Of a DNA stretch of 23,326 bases, positions 8,948-15,025 are shown one piece after another. Origin of the DNA: a virus; IMG/VR virus record IMGVR_UViG_3300038459_000003, positions 1-23,326 of that record. One strand, 5' to 3'. Positions within the stretch are counted from its first letter, which is position 1, and each line of letters opens with the position of its first letter. The notes under the pieces were generated by a model. The model saw only the letters and a list, made by a program, of their open reading frames with translations, searched no databases and was not told the DNA's origin. The position numbers were made by a program, and so were the translations under genes.

Positions 8948-9168
8948 TATTGATCCCCGAAAATCTCTTTGATACCAGGATGGTCTTTGAAAATCCTATC
9001 CCGCAACCGCACAATCTCATTCAAACAATCTTTCGGATGCAAAACCCGTGTCGTGTAGGTCATTCCCTTTTTGTCGCTCCCTACAATGGCCCCAACGATC
9101 CAATAGCCTTTCATGCTCTTGGCCGGACGCAAGACCTTGAATTCCCCTTCCTTGCATGAACACTTCAT
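8947..9168 (-). CDS. Small hypothetical protein between terminase and portal
   Basis: 73 residues, overlapping the terminase stop at its start (ATGA) and the portal start at its end (TAATG). The ATG has GGAGG 5 nt upstream. It begins MKCSCKEGEFKVL, giving one Cys pair, and ends in a charged helix (CLNEIVRLRDRIFKDHPGIK). No family recognised. The tight overlaps show it is translated as part of the packaging operon. Confidence 0.75.
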   Translation of the reverse strand: MKCSCKEGEFKVLRPAKSMKGYWIVGAIVGSDKKGMTYTTRVLHPKDCLNEIVRLRDRIFKDHPGIKEIFGDQ

Positions 9169-10619
9169 GAATCCCTCCGCATAAACGGATTCGATCCAAT
9201 CAAAGCCCGGTGTATCTTCTGCGCCGCGTCTCCCGGCGCCGCCTTGCTCTTGTCGAAATACTGGTTCGCGTAATTCACGTTAAAATCGGGCGGTATCGGG
9301 TTATGCACTTCGTCCACGTTTCGGACCAAATAAACAAGCGCGGCCAGCGCGTCCATGTGTCCAAGTATAACCGACCGCGCAAACTCGTCCTTTTTCTTGT
9401 TCCATATTCCGCCCTTGATCGTCTGCAAGAGAAGCTTGCACCTTGCGTTGATTCTTAGCCTTCCCGCGTTTGCCCACAACCTTACCTTGTTTACCATCGC
9501 ATTCAAAGAATCTTTCGAGGTAGCCGATATCGAGAGGCCGTGAAGTCGGGAAAAATCCATGAGTAGAATCTGGTTGTCCGAGTCCCCGATCCTTCGATAG
9601 ACTGGCAGACTGTTTATCCATCGCTCTTTTTCCTTTGCCTTGATTTCTTCGGCCAAGTCCAGGGTCGTCCAGTTCCGGCCTTCCCTTACAATCTCATCTT
9701 CTATGAAAAGAGCCGCTTTCGTGAAATCGTAGTATCCCAACAACCCAACCGTCTTATCCGTCGTCCCGGTGTCGATGCTGAAATACTTGTCATGAAACCG
9801 TGTAACCGGAGACGTGTCCGAAACCGTGTAAATGTGCTTTTCGTTCCATTCGGGAACAATCAGCCTTTGCGTGTCGTAAACTCGCTTGCACAAGTATTCC
9901 CGGTCCCATGCGTCTTGACTAGTACAGCGCCGCTTTGCCTCTTCGATCTTCTCGGGAGGAATGTCTGACTCGTAAATATCAAACCGAATCAGGTTTCCTT
10001 TCAGTTCCGCCGCGTCTATGTATTTATCCACCGGATGATTAGGAATCTCCGGCGGCGTCGTCGTCATGATGGTTCTCGGCTTTGACTTCGTCCTCAAGAA
10101 CATCGGATTAAGAATGTTGTCAATCACGTAGTCTAAGGGGTAGCTGTCGTCCTCATCCCCAAAGAAAGACGCCTCATCAATGACCACCAGCTTGACCTTG
10201 TGGATTCCACGGATGTCCTCAATGTGGCCCATCTCAGCGCCCACAAGATGCGCTCGGATTCCTCCGGGGAACTGGTAGTAGCTGTCTTGCCCGTTATACT
10301 TCGGCTTCAAGTCCTCGGGACAGTCAAAGAGCAAAGTGTCAAAAGCCGGTTTTACTATGGTCCGCAACTTCTTTAACGTCGCGGAGATAATCAAAATCTG
10401 TTCGTCGCCTTCCGGTGCCGCTTCTTCCATTACTAACGTGCTTCCGATGAAAGTCTTACCGAAGCCCCGCGAACATATTACGGGCAAAACATCTTCGGGC
10501 GGTGAAGCTTTTATCGCGTCGTAAACCCTTTGTTGCTTAGGCTGTAACTTGTACTTTAACCGCCCCGTTTTCCACGCGAGATAAATCGCTTCCTTCACGT
10601 CCTGCATTGTTGGCGACAA
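9165..10619 (-). CDS. terL: Terminase large subunit (packaging ATPase and nuclease)
   Basis: 484 residues from the TTG at 10619, which has GGAGG 9 nt upstream; the ATG at 10607 is the other plausible start. The ATPase domain has a Walker A motif, SRGFGKT, at about residue 50, and a Walker B, LVVIDEAS, at about 145. A TTTPPE coupling-like motif follows at about 187. The C-terminal RNase H-like nuclease domain shows acidic residues in SIDTGTTD (about 283), GDSD (about 346-348) and GHMDALAAL (about 423), the usual metal-binding set. The enzyme cuts concatemeric DNA and pumps it through the portal. It overlaps the small terminase gene by about 80 nt, so the two are probably coupled. Confidence 0.95.
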   Translation of the reverse strand: MSPTMQDVKEAIYLAWKTGRLKYKLQPKQQRVYDAIKASPPEDVLPVICSRGFGKTFIGSTLVMEEAAPEGDEQILIISATLKKLRTIVKPAFDTLLFDCPEDLKPKYNGQDSYYQFPGGIRAHLVGAEMGHIEDIRGIHKVKLVVIDEASFFGDEDDSYPLDYVIDNILNPMFLRTKSKPRTIMTTTPPEIPNHPVDKYIDAAELKGNLIRFDIYESDIPPEKIEEAKRRCTSQDAWDREYLCKRVYDTQRLIVPEWNEKHIYTVSDTSPVTRFHDKYFSIDTGTTDKTVGLLGYYDFTKAALFIEDEIVREGRNWTTLDLAEEIKAKEKERWINSLPVYRRIGDSDNQILLMDFSRLHGLSISATSKDSLNAMVNKVRLWANAGRLRINARCKLLLQTIKGGIWNKKKDEFARSVILGHMDALAALVYLVRNVDEVHNPIPPDFNVNYANQYFDKSKAAPGDAAQKIHRALIGSNPFMRRDS

Positions 10620-10905
10620 TTTGCCCCGCCTCCTCAAGCATTTTTAACGTAGCCAACGCCCGGTTAACATTCTGCACAGATTCTTCGGAAGTCAAAGGAA
10701 TTTGCGCCCTTCCTAACAAAGCCTTGAACGCCGCCATTGCAATCCAGGCACGGTCCGTTGGCTTCAAATCCTTCCACTCGTTTATAACGAGGCCATACCA
10801 GTATTCGAGATTCGCCCATTTTTTGTCACGCGATCCCTTCGGACGCCCCGGACCAGGATGCCCGTCTCCAACAAATTGACGCGAACCGTTCAACGTTTTT
10901 GTCAC
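10537..10905 (-). CDS. terS: Putative terminase small subunit
   Basis: 122 residues from a GTG start at 10905. The N-terminal GPGRPKGSRDKKW motif (about residues 18-30) is a hallmark of one type of phage small terminase or DNA-binding packaging protein. A helical middle (EEWKDLK-like, then RAWIAMAAFKALLGRA) and an Ala/Lys helix (NRALATLKMLEEAGQI, about 80-95) fit an oligomeric DNA-recognition protein. It lies directly before and overlaps the large subunit. The ribosome site is weak (AAAGGG about 11 nt away), but no better start is visible. Function is inferred from motif and position. Confidence 0.8.
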   Translation of the reverse strand: MTKTLNGSRQFVGDGHPGPGRPKGSRDKKWANLEYWYGLVINEWKDLKPTDRAWIAMAAFKALLGRAQIPLTSEESVQNVNRALATLKMLEEAGQIVANNAGREGSDLSRVENGAVKVQVTA

Positions 10906-10910
10906 GTTTC

Positions 10911-11156
10911 TTATTCCCTTTCCGCCATAGCCCCACGAATACCTGAAAGCACTTGAAGGCTAGTGATTTTCGTCACCATTTTGTTGTGCTGATCTTCCAA
11001 CAAAATCACACGGTCTTCCATTTTCTTGAGCGTAACTCTATGGAATTCCTTTTCAGCCCTAAACGCGGTCAAGACTTCCTCAACCGTCATTCTCTCTGGG
11101 AACCGATGGTCGAGGAAGTTTCCAACCGCCTTAAGGAATCTAACAATAAACCTCAT
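10911..11156 (-). CDS. Small coiled-coil hypothetical protein
   Basis: 81 residues, overlapping the preceding stop codon (ATGA). The N-terminus is hydrophobic and basic (MRFIVRFLKAVGNFLDHRF). The middle is a likely coiled coil (EEVLTAFRAEKEFHRVTLKK, then RVILLEDQHNKMVTKITSL, residues about 25-68). It ends 5 nt before the small terminase start. A membrane- or DNA-associated helper of the packaging operon is possible; nothing specific is recognised. Confidence 0.65.
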   Translation of the reverse strand: MRFIVRFLKAVGNFLDHRFPERMTVEEVLTAFRAEKEFHRVTLKKMEDRVILLEDQHNKMVTKITSLQVLSGIRGAMAERE

Positions 11157-11422
11157 CGGTCCCTCCGTGTCATGATTGCCATTAAACGGGCTTCCGTTCC
11201 AATCCTGTTGTCCCTGTCACTCACAATCTTTCGGTCCAAAATCTTATCCCCTTGGATCGTCATTTCTTCCACGGCTGTATTCGCAATTTCACCGGGAACC
11301 TTTGCGATTCGGTAAAAGACTTCCACAGAGGCTGGGGGTTTTGATATCTCCATTTCAACCGGGCCAACTACAGTATTCGGAGGACTTGCTATTGATCTTG
11401 GAAATCCAGGCAAGCGGCCCAT
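11153..11422 (-). CDS. Hypothetical protein at the head of the packaging operon
   Basis: 89 residues starting at an ATG that overlaps the upstream stop (TAATG). The N-terminal third is Pro-rich; the C-terminal half is charged and helical (EEMTIQGDKILDRKIVSDRD). No motif is recognised. Overlaps at both ends place it firmly in the late operon. Confidence 0.65.
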   Translation of the reverse strand: MGRLPGFPRSIASPPNTVVGPVEMEISKPPASVEVFYRIAKVPGEIANTAVEEMTIQGDKILDRKIVSDRDNRIGTEARLMAIMTRRDR

Positions 11423-11685
11423 TATACTTTCCCCTTTTTTTCTTCGGAGGCTTTCTTCTGAATCGCGGACTTCAAGAATGTAATTTGCCCCTCCACTTGA
11501 TTTAATACATTTTCAAGGAAAGCCAAACCATCCGAAACTGACCGCGCCGAATTCCCTTTGAAGTTACCACCAAGAATTGCTTGTTGAAACCTCTGGAACA
11601 TTTCTTGGTTATTTTTGGCTTGGGACAAAAGAACGTACGGGTCAACCTCGGATTCCTTTTGCTCAGTGTCGCCTAAGACTGTCAT
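11422..11685 (-). CDS. Hypothetical helical protein, first gene of the late operon
   Basis: 87 residues from the ATG at 11685, with AGGGGG 4 nt upstream. A longer in-frame reading to 11796 would run through the intrinsic terminator, so the short start is chosen. The sequence is Gln- and Asn-rich and helical (SQAKNNQEMFQRFQQAIL, about 22-39; LAFLENVLNQVEGQITFLKS, about 53-72) with a Lys-rich tail (KKASEEKKGKV). It would be the first protein made when transcription passes the upstream terminator. Function unknown. Confidence 0.7.
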   Translation of the reverse strand: MTVLGDTEQKESEVDPYVLLSQAKNNQEMFQRFQQAILGGNFKGNSARSVSDGLAFLENVLNQVEGQITFLKSAIQKKASEEKKGKV

Positions 11686-11730
11686 TTTACCCCCTCGGGC
11701 AAGGCTTATGCGGACTGATTCTTTTGGTAA

Positions 11731-11770
11731 ATAAAAATCCCTCCCCCGTCGTAAGACGAGAGAGGGATTT
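11731..11770 (-). terminator. Intrinsic terminator ahead of the late operon
   Basis: AAATCCCTC (11735-11743) pairs perfectly with GAGGGATTT (11762-11770), 9 bp, with an inner CGTC-GTAA-GACG stem. On the minus strand it is followed by TTTTTATTTA. It lies between a strong promoter at 11842-11870 and the first late gene, so late expression needs read-through or antitermination. Confidence 0.85.
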
Positions 11771-11779
11771 GGCGAACGT

Positions 11780-11835
11780 GCGAGCATGCGCCACAAATGA
11801 ATTCAAGGACGACCCCCTTGGGGCGTCACGCTCGC
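11780..11835 (-). ncRNA. Folded leader RNA of the putative late promoter
   Basis: If transcription starts at about 11835, the first 6 nt (GCGAGC) begin a 13-bp stem with one bulged A: 11830-11835, 11827-11829 and 11822-11825 pair with 11780-11785, 11786-11788 and 11789-11792. It encloses a CAAGG/CCTTG hairpin (11804-11808/11816-11820). With the terminator downstream this gives a discrete RNA of about 105 nt, comparable in layout to the lambda late leader (6S) RNA. Confidence 0.55.
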
Positions 11836-11841
11836 AAGGCA

Positions 11842-11870
11842 ATTCTAAGTCATGCTGAATTACTTGTCAA
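11842..11870 (-). promoter_or_regulatory. Sigma70-type promoter, putative late promoter
   Basis: On the minus strand TTGACA (11865-11870) is followed after exactly 17 nt by TAGAAT (11842-11847), five of six matches to the -10 consensus. The expected start is near 11835. It is the only strong promoter seen upstream of the packaging and capsid genes. Confidence 0.8.
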
Positions 11871-11879
11871 GGGGTCCAG

Positions 11880-12092
11880 CTAGAATTCCACGGTCACATA
11901 GTCTTCGTGATACGTCGTCTCATGCGGTAGCCTCTCTACCCCGTGTTCGTTGCGGACATCAACAAGCTTCGCGCCGTCCCCTGTTTCCCAAACCTTCAAG
12001 ACCTTCCCCGTAAACGGAGGCACGGATAGACAGCCGGGGACTTCTTCTTTCACAGCTTCTTCGGTTAGGACAACTTTCTCGTTGATCTTCAC
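11880..12092 (-). CDS. Hypothetical small beta-rich protein
   Basis: 70 residues from a GTG start at 12092 with AGGTGG about 5 nt upstream. Alternating strands such as GKVLKVWETGDGAKLVDVRN (about 29-48) and a C-terminal HEDYVTVEF suggest a small SH3-like barrel. It ends 10 nt before the -35 box of the putative late promoter, so it closes the accessory operon. No family recognised. Confidence 0.65.
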   Translation of the reverse strand: MKINEKVVLTEEAVKEEVPGCLSVPPFTGKVLKVWETGDGAKLVDVRNEHGVERLPHETTYHEDYVTVEF

Positions 12093-12100
12093 GATCCCAC

Positions 12101-12175
12101 CTAGTCCTTAGTTATCTTCCAGCAGAACCACACGTAAAGCGCGTAGGCAATGAGGAAGGCAAGTCTCCATGCCAT
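12101..12175 (-). CDS. 24-residue membrane microprotein
   Basis: A short frame from ATG 12175 to TAG 12101 encodes MAWRLAFLIAYALYVWFCWK plus ITKD: a single hydrophobic segment flanked by Arg and Lys. It lies in the 86-nt gap between two accepted genes, starting 3 nt after the previous stop. GGGG about 9 nt upstream may be the ribosome site. Single-pass proteins this short are common in phage accessory regions. The membrane role is inferred from hydrophobicity only. Confidence 0.5.
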   Translation of the reverse strand: MAWRLAFLIAYALYVWFCWKITKD

Positions 12176-12178
12176 CCC

Positions 12179-12409
12179 TTATTTCCCCTTCCTGGGCTTC
12201 TTCGCGGGGAGGAGTAAACCTCTATCAAAACTATTCCCCCAATGACCATTCGATTTTTTCCAAATGGCCCATGTAAAATGTCCACGCCACTCATTTCCAC
12301 CGCCAATCAGCCCCTTACCATAAACATCCGCCTCATCGCCTCTCACCCTCACAACCCTCCCAACCCCCGCGCTCGTCTTCACGTATTGCCCTACCTTGAT
12401 GGTTTTCAT
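12179..12409 (-). CDS. Hypothetical small basic protein
   Basis: 76 residues; ATG with GGAGG about 7-8 nt upstream, overlapping the previous stop (ATGA). The N-terminus (MKTIKVGQYVKTSAGVGRVV) looks like a small beta-barrel of the kind that opens with a turn after a Gly-Val pair. The C-terminus is Trp-rich and then Lys-rich (KKPRKGK). Function unknown. Confidence 0.65.
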   Translation of the reverse strand: MKTIKVGQYVKTSAGVGRVVRVRGDEADVYGKGLIGGGNEWRGHFTWAIWKKSNGHWGNSFDRGLLLPAKKPRKGK

Positions 12410-12564
12410 TTGGACTCCTCCCCGGATTCTTCGACGAACTCTGTTTCCGCAACCTCTGGATCACGCCTATAAACGATCCCCTTCCCTCCGCAACGCCAAC
12501 AAACTTTCCCCAATATCGCTGACTCGCCCTTGCACTCGTCGCACAATTCGCCAGAGAATCCCAT
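12406..12564 (-). CDS. Zinc-ribbon microprotein
   Basis: 52 residues from ATG 12564 to TGA 12406. The ATG directly follows the stop of the next gene upstream (TAAATG) with AGGGG 6 nt before it. C8-x2-C11 and C22-x2-C25 (CDECKG, CWRCGGKG) form a compact four-Cys zinc site like a DnaJ-type or rubredoxin-type knuckle. The C-terminal half is acidic. It overlaps the following gene's ATG. Probably real; role unknown. Confidence 0.65.
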   Translation of the reverse strand: MGFSGELCDECKGESAILGKVCWRCGGKGIVYRRDPEVAETEFVEESGEESK

Positions 12565-12954
12565 TTATTTCCCCTCCTCGAAGCGGAGAGACTTGATGGA
12601 GCGAATGACGTTGAAAAGACTATTTTCTTCCGTCGAGCACCATTCGCATTGAACCTGTTCGGCATCCCCCGTATTCTTGTTTTGACCTGTCCACCATCCA
12701 ATATCGGGACAATGCTGGCACCTATCGGCACCTTCGATCTTTTTGAAAATACTTTCCTTCGCCCTCTCGAACGCCGCCCGCTCGCGGTCCTTGAGAACGG
12801 TTTCGTGACAGACACGAAGCTGGGACGCAACACCTTCCGCAAACGATTTGTTTTCAAAGTTCCACAATGGAGAGTCGTGGATTCCAACTCTCAGAATGAT
12901 GTGAAAGACACCATCCCGTTTCTCAACTCTTGCGAACTTCTCCTGTTCAGGCAT
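12565..12954 (-). CDS. Hypothetical protein with two CxxC pairs
   Basis: 129 residues; ATG with GGAG 7 nt upstream, overlapping the previous stop by 8 nt. Residues 55-75 are a charged helix (LKDRERAAFERAKESIFKKI). C79-x2-C82 and C103-x2-C106 (CQHC, CEWC) with a WW between them form a probable zinc site. Unrecognised; one of several Cys-rich small proteins in this block. Confidence 0.7.
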   Translation of the reverse strand: MPEQEKFARVEKRDGVFHIILRVGIHDSPLWNFENKSFAEGVASQLRVCHETVLKDRERAAFERAKESIFKKIEGADRCQHCPDIGWWTGQNKNTGDAEQVQCEWCSTEENSLFNVIRSIKSLRFEEGK

Positions 12955-13330
12955 CGGGGGACTCCTTTATTAAAATCGGGCACACCTTCTCATGCTCATC
13001 CCGGCATGACGGTTTCCCACAGACGAATATTGTTGTCCTGAAAGATATCCGACAGTCGGCACACCCATACTCCGTTTCATCCCCGCAGACCGTGCAGACC
13101 TTTTTCGGTCGGTCCTTCGCCTTCGAGAGTTCGGATTCGAGGGAGGTGATGCGGTCCCTTAAAACCTTCTCGCGGGATTCGACGGCGGAGTTAATTTGAT
13201 CCCGCAATAATTCGGCACATGCTTTCATGTGGGGATCATACCGATGAACCTCAAGAGGACCGAAATACACAAGCCACCCGGCGGGTCCATCTGTGTTGTA
13301 TTCAATCCTGGCCATCGGTTCACTCTCCAT
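12947..13330 (-). CDS. Cys-rich protein, paralogue of the gene at 17.5 kb
   Basis: 127 residues from ATG 13330; a second in-frame ATG at 13315 has GGAG close upstream and may be the true start. A helical stretch (about 36-72, including DQINSAVESREKVLRDRI) is followed by a Cys-rich domain with C79, C82, C90, C93, C104, C109 and C117, which could hold two zinc ions. The start region (38 bp) is identical to that at 17993-18030, and 34 bp at 13165-13198 differ by one base from 17883-17916, so the two genes share recently duplicated pieces. Confidence 0.7.
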   Translation of the reverse strand: MESEPMARIEYNTDGPAGWLVYFGPLEVHRYDPHMKACAELLRDQINSAVESREKVLRDRITSLESELSKAKDRPKKVCTVCGDETEYGCADCRISFRTTIFVCGKPSCRDEHEKVCPILIKESPDA

Positions 13331-13367
13331 TTGCGTGGGCCTCCTCCGATCCCGGCGGGCGGGTCAT
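13320..13367 (-). CDS. 15-codon mini-ORF before the paralogue start
   Basis: ATG at 13367 overlaps the stop of the upstream membrane-protein gene (ATGA). It encodes MTRPPGSEEAHANGE and ends at a TGA 5 nt before the ATG at 13315. The last eight residues (EEAHANGE) are also encoded in front of the paralogue at 17.5 kb, where a 13-codon version lies at 18002-18043. It may couple translation of the two genes or be a by-product of the duplicated start region. Confidence 0.35.
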   Translation of the reverse strand: MTRPPGSEEAHANGE

Positions 13368-13516
13368 GGCTTTCTTATTTCCTCGACGATTAATAGAAGG
13401 GCATAAAAGATTGCCCAAAGCATTGTGTTCGTTGCTTGGTCGAGATGGCCTTCCCACTCTTGGAAGGCGGATATAAAAATCATCCCAAAGGATATTATTC
13501 GGTAGAATATTTTCAC
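13364..13516 (-). CDS. Small two-segment membrane protein
   Basis: 50 residues from a GTG at 13516 that overlaps the previous stop (GTGA), with GGAGG just upstream. The sequence opens with a hydrophobic segment (KIFYRIISFGMIFISAFQ), then a polar turn (EWEGHLDQATN) and a second hydrophobic segment (TMLWAIFYALLLIVEE). This pattern, including the aromatic W-E-G turn and the A-x-x-T-M-L helix, matches a widespread family of small phage membrane proteins I recall as uncharacterised. No lysis role is claimed. Confidence 0.7.
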   Translation of the reverse strand: MKIFYRIISFGMIFISAFQEWEGHLDQATNTMLWAIFYALLLIVEEIRKP

Positions 13517-13818
13517 AGCCCCTCCTCCTTCCCCGCCCCGGTAGAAGGGGGATCAACATCATCATGGAGCGCGGGCAAACCACATTTCACGCAAGGATAT
13601 TCCCCGGTTTGTCCGGTATCTTTTTGTCCGCACTCCCGGCACAGGCCCGCCCATTCAAGGCCATCCGCAAATGCTTGACTGAGCATAGCCGTAACGTCAC
13701 CCGTATTCAGTTCTCGATGAGACTCATGGACAACCTTTGAATGATCGAACGGGCCAACCACCCGCAACCGTTTCCAGGGTTCAGAACCTTGAAACGACAC
13801 AACTGTATATGGCTTCAC
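13513..13818 (-). CDS. Hypothetical protein with C-terminal zinc ribbon
   Basis: 101 residues from a GTG at 13818, with GGAGG 7 nt upstream. The N-terminal half (VVSFQGSEPWKRLRVVGPFD, about 7-26) is beta-like. Residues 58-80 carry C60-x2-C63 and C76-x2-C79 (CRECG, CVKCG), a classic zinc ribbon. The C-terminus is acidic and Gly-rich. DNA or RNA binding is possible but not shown. Confidence 0.7.
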   Translation of the reverse strand: MKPYTVVSFQGSEPWKRLRVVGPFDHSKVVHESHRELNTGDVTAMLSQAFADGLEWAGLCRECGQKDTGQTGEYPCVKCGLPALHDDVDPPSTGAGKEEGL

Positions 13819-13853
13819 TTGTGGTCCTCCAAACCTGTCTCTTTGTTCGTCAT
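13815..13853 (-). CDS. 12-codon mini-ORF with strong ribosome site
   Basis: ATG at 13853 with GGGAGG 8 nt upstream encodes MTNKETGLEDHK and stops in a GTGA overlap with the next gene. The same residues end the longer RG-repeat frame. The strong ribosome site suggests ribosomes can load here and re-initiate at the following GTG. It may be a coupling peptide rather than a functional protein. Confidence 0.35.
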   Translation of the reverse strand: MTNKETGLEDHK

Positions 13854-14078
13854 TTTCGGTTCCTCCCTGAAATTGTCCCCGGCCTTGCGACCGGGGTTTG
13901 GCGGGCTAGACTTTTTTGAATCACCCCGACCTCGACCTCGACCTCGACCCCAACCACGACCTCGACCTCGACCCCAACCACGACCTCGACCACGACCCCG
14001 ACCCCGACCTCGACCTCGACCACGACCCCGACCTCGACCTCGACCACGACCACGAATTTTCCCATCCAATCCGTGCAA
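13815..14078 (-). CDS. Alternative frame: Arg-Gly repeat protein
   Basis: From a TTG at 14078 an 87-residue frame reads about 22 Arg-Gly dipeptides (residues about 9-52), then DSKKSSPPNPGRKAGDNF and MTNKETGLEDHK. RG-rich tails bind RNA in many proteins. No clear ribosome site precedes the TTG, and the hexamer repeat keeps all frames open, so this reading is weaker than its length suggests. The end overlaps the next gene by GTGA, which is the best argument for it. Confidence 0.3.
   Translation of the reverse strand: MHGLDGKIRGRGRGRGRGRGRGRGRGRGRGRGRGWGRGRGRGWGRGRGRGRGDSKKSSPPNPGRKAGDNFREEPKMTNKETGLEDHK
13877..13896 (-). promoter_or_regulatory. GNRA-loop hairpin in an intercistronic gap
   Basis: CCCCGGCC (13877-13884) pairs with GACCGGGG (13889-13896): 8 bp with one G-U and a GCAA tetraloop on the minus strand. 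No U-tract follows, so it is more likely an mRNA stability or processing element than a terminator. Confidence 0.5.
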
Positions 14079-14091
14079 CAGCGGCGTTCAT
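13921..14091 (-). CDS. Candidate Ser-Arg/Trp-Ser repeat protein
   Basis: The ATG at 14091 directly follows the previous stop (TAAATG), as at two other gene junctions here, with GGTGA 5 nt upstream. The 56-residue product starts MNAAVARIGWENS and continues as Ser-Arg, Ser-Trp and Ser-Gly dipeptides through the hexamer repeat, stopping at TGA 13921. Start context favours this frame over the RG and Val/Glu frames, but repeat DNA is open in all six frames, so a real protein is not established. Confidence 0.4.
   Translation of the reverse strand: MNAAVARIGWENSWSWSRSRSGSWSRSRSGSGSWSRSWLGSRSRSWLGSRSRSRSG
13925..14056. repeat. Hexanucleotide tandem repeat, 22 units
   Basis: Exactly 22 six-base units on the plus strand follow CNCGAC, where N is T (10 units), A or C; two units read CCCAAC. 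Higher-order order is visible: the four-unit block CTC-CTC-CCCAAC-CAC occurs twice in a row (13937-13984), and CCC-CTC-CTC-CAC occurs twice (14003-14050). The tract is 132 nt long. The six-base period preserves frame on expansion, so length changes would add or remove dipeptides. Confidence 0.95.
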
Positions 14092-14442
14092 TTATTTCAC
14101 CGCGAGGATAAGTCCCCTCGGAGACATGGAGATTAAGGCACCGCGACCAATGATTATTTTATCGCCTTGCTTGTACGGCTCGGACTCATTGGCGGGTGAA
14201 CCTTTCATGAACTCATTGAACCGTCCCGTGTCGGGAATCCAGCAAACGTCCTCGAAAGCCAACTCCTTCTCACCGACCCAAATCAGGCGGCCCGTGTAGT
14301 AGTGCGTTACCGTCTGGACGAAATACTCACAACCGATTTCCATGAACGGGTTTGATTTATCCCCTGTTGGGATTGAAACTTTCCCTTTCGGGATATCGGA
14401 TTCCCTCACGTATTTGACGCCATCAATCACAGTCGTTTTCAT
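14092..14442 (-). CDS. Conserved phage/mobile-element protein of unknown function
   Basis: 116 residues; ATG with GGAGG 4 nt upstream. The core (HYYTGRLIWVGEKELAFEDV, then CWIPDTGRFNEFMKGS, about 47-83) matches a pattern I recall from many phages and integrative elements: a TGRL-W-VG strand, then a WIxDTGRF helix start. Those proteins are annotated as hypothetical. The C-terminus (DKIIIGRGALISMSPRGLIL) looks beta-rich. An N-terminal VIDGVKYVRE strand matches starts of small regulators. Function unknown. Confidence 0.75.
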   Translation of the reverse strand: MKTTVIDGVKYVRESDIPKGKVSIPTGDKSNPFMEIGCEYFVQTVTHYYTGRLIWVGEKELAFEDVCWIPDTGRFNEFMKGSPANESEPYKQGDKIIIGRGALISMSPRGLILAVK

Positions 14443-14489
14443 GATACCTCCGTTATTTTTTAAGACACGCCGCCGCCAAATCTGGACGG

Positions 14490-14654
14490 TTACTTTGTTA
14501 TTTCGGTTTCACTTCGTTCAAGAAACCCACAGAAAAACATCTTAATACGTCCACGATAACGTTCGTCCTTCAAGTAATTACTCGCAACCAAATTAGCGTC
14601 GTCTCCAAACTCGCATCGAGCAATTACTTCTCCGTCAAGTTCCACCTCCGTCAT
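14490..14654 (-). CDS. Small acidic hypothetical protein
   Basis: 54 residues from ATG 14654 with GGAGG about 5 nt upstream, stopping at TAA 14490. It begins MTEVELDGEVIARCEFGDD and continues with a helix (NLVASNYLKDERYRGRIKMF). No other gene covers this stretch, and the ribosome site is strong, so a real gene is likely. Function unknown. Confidence 0.6.
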   Translation of the reverse strand: MTEVELDGEVIARCEFGDDANLVASNYLKDERYRGRIKMFFCGFLERSETEITK

Positions 14655-14693
14655 TTCTTCCTCCCCCTCGCCCGGTTGGGGCGGGGAATCAAA

Positions 14694-14837
14694 CTATTTC
14701 TTCTCTCCATTTTTCTTCAACTCGTCCAAATACCGCTCAAATGTGTCCCATTCACTCAAAGCGTTCAACAAAAGTCCTCCAATGATTCCAATAACTGGGA
14801 CAGCGGCAACAACACACAAAATCTGCCATGTCTTCAT
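14694..14837 (-). CDS. Small single-pass membrane protein
   Basis: 47 residues from ATG 14837 to TAG 14694, beginning 2 nt after the previous stop. Residues 5-25 (QILCVVAAVPVIGIIGGLLL) are one hydrophobic helix; the rest is charged (EWDTFERYLDELKKNGEKK) and would lie on one side of the membrane. The ribosome site (GGGA, 9 nt away) is moderate. Unknown function. Confidence 0.55.
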   Translation of the reverse strand: MKTWQILCVVAAVPVIGIIGGLLLNALSEWDTFERYLDELKKNGEKK

Positions 14838-14839
14838 TT

Positions 14840-15025
14840 TTAATTCCCAGTGAAACTTCTAAACATCTTATCCCTTTCGACTAGACCGCACCTATCGCAA
14901 ATATATTCTCCTCTAAATCTGCAAGTTTTGTTTCCCAAATCCTCAACTTTACAAATCCACCTGTGAACCCCAAGACGGCAAAGGATTCGATGAATTATTG
15001 AATCACGCATTATTGGACCCCGCAT
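14840..15025 (-). CDS. Small Cys/His-rich hypothetical protein
   Basis: 61 residues; ATG in a TAATG overlap, with GGAGG just upstream. An LxCRLGVHRWICK segment (about 14-26) precedes C35 and C43-x2-C46 (CDRCG). This His-Arg-Trp then CxxC layout is common in tiny phage zinc proteins. A second ATG at 15010 is possible. Unknown function. Confidence 0.65.
   Translation of the reverse strand: MRGPIMRDSIIHRILCRLGVHRWICKVEDLGNKTCRFRGEYICDRCGLVERDKMFRSFTGN

Noticed and set aside
12333-12887. Minus-strand 184-codon frame overlapping two better genes
   Set aside because: Ser/Arg-rich product in the shifted frame of the CxxC gene at 12565-12954, no ribosome site; the two shorter genes here have good sites and clear Cys motifs.
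13925-14056. Could the repeat tract be a CRISPR array or iteron origin
   Set aside because: Units are only six bases, contiguous, with no spacers, and no cas genes are near; the Cas4-like nuclease lies in a recombination cluster. Helical phasing and initiator context are missing, unlike the repeats at 15.7-15.8 kb.
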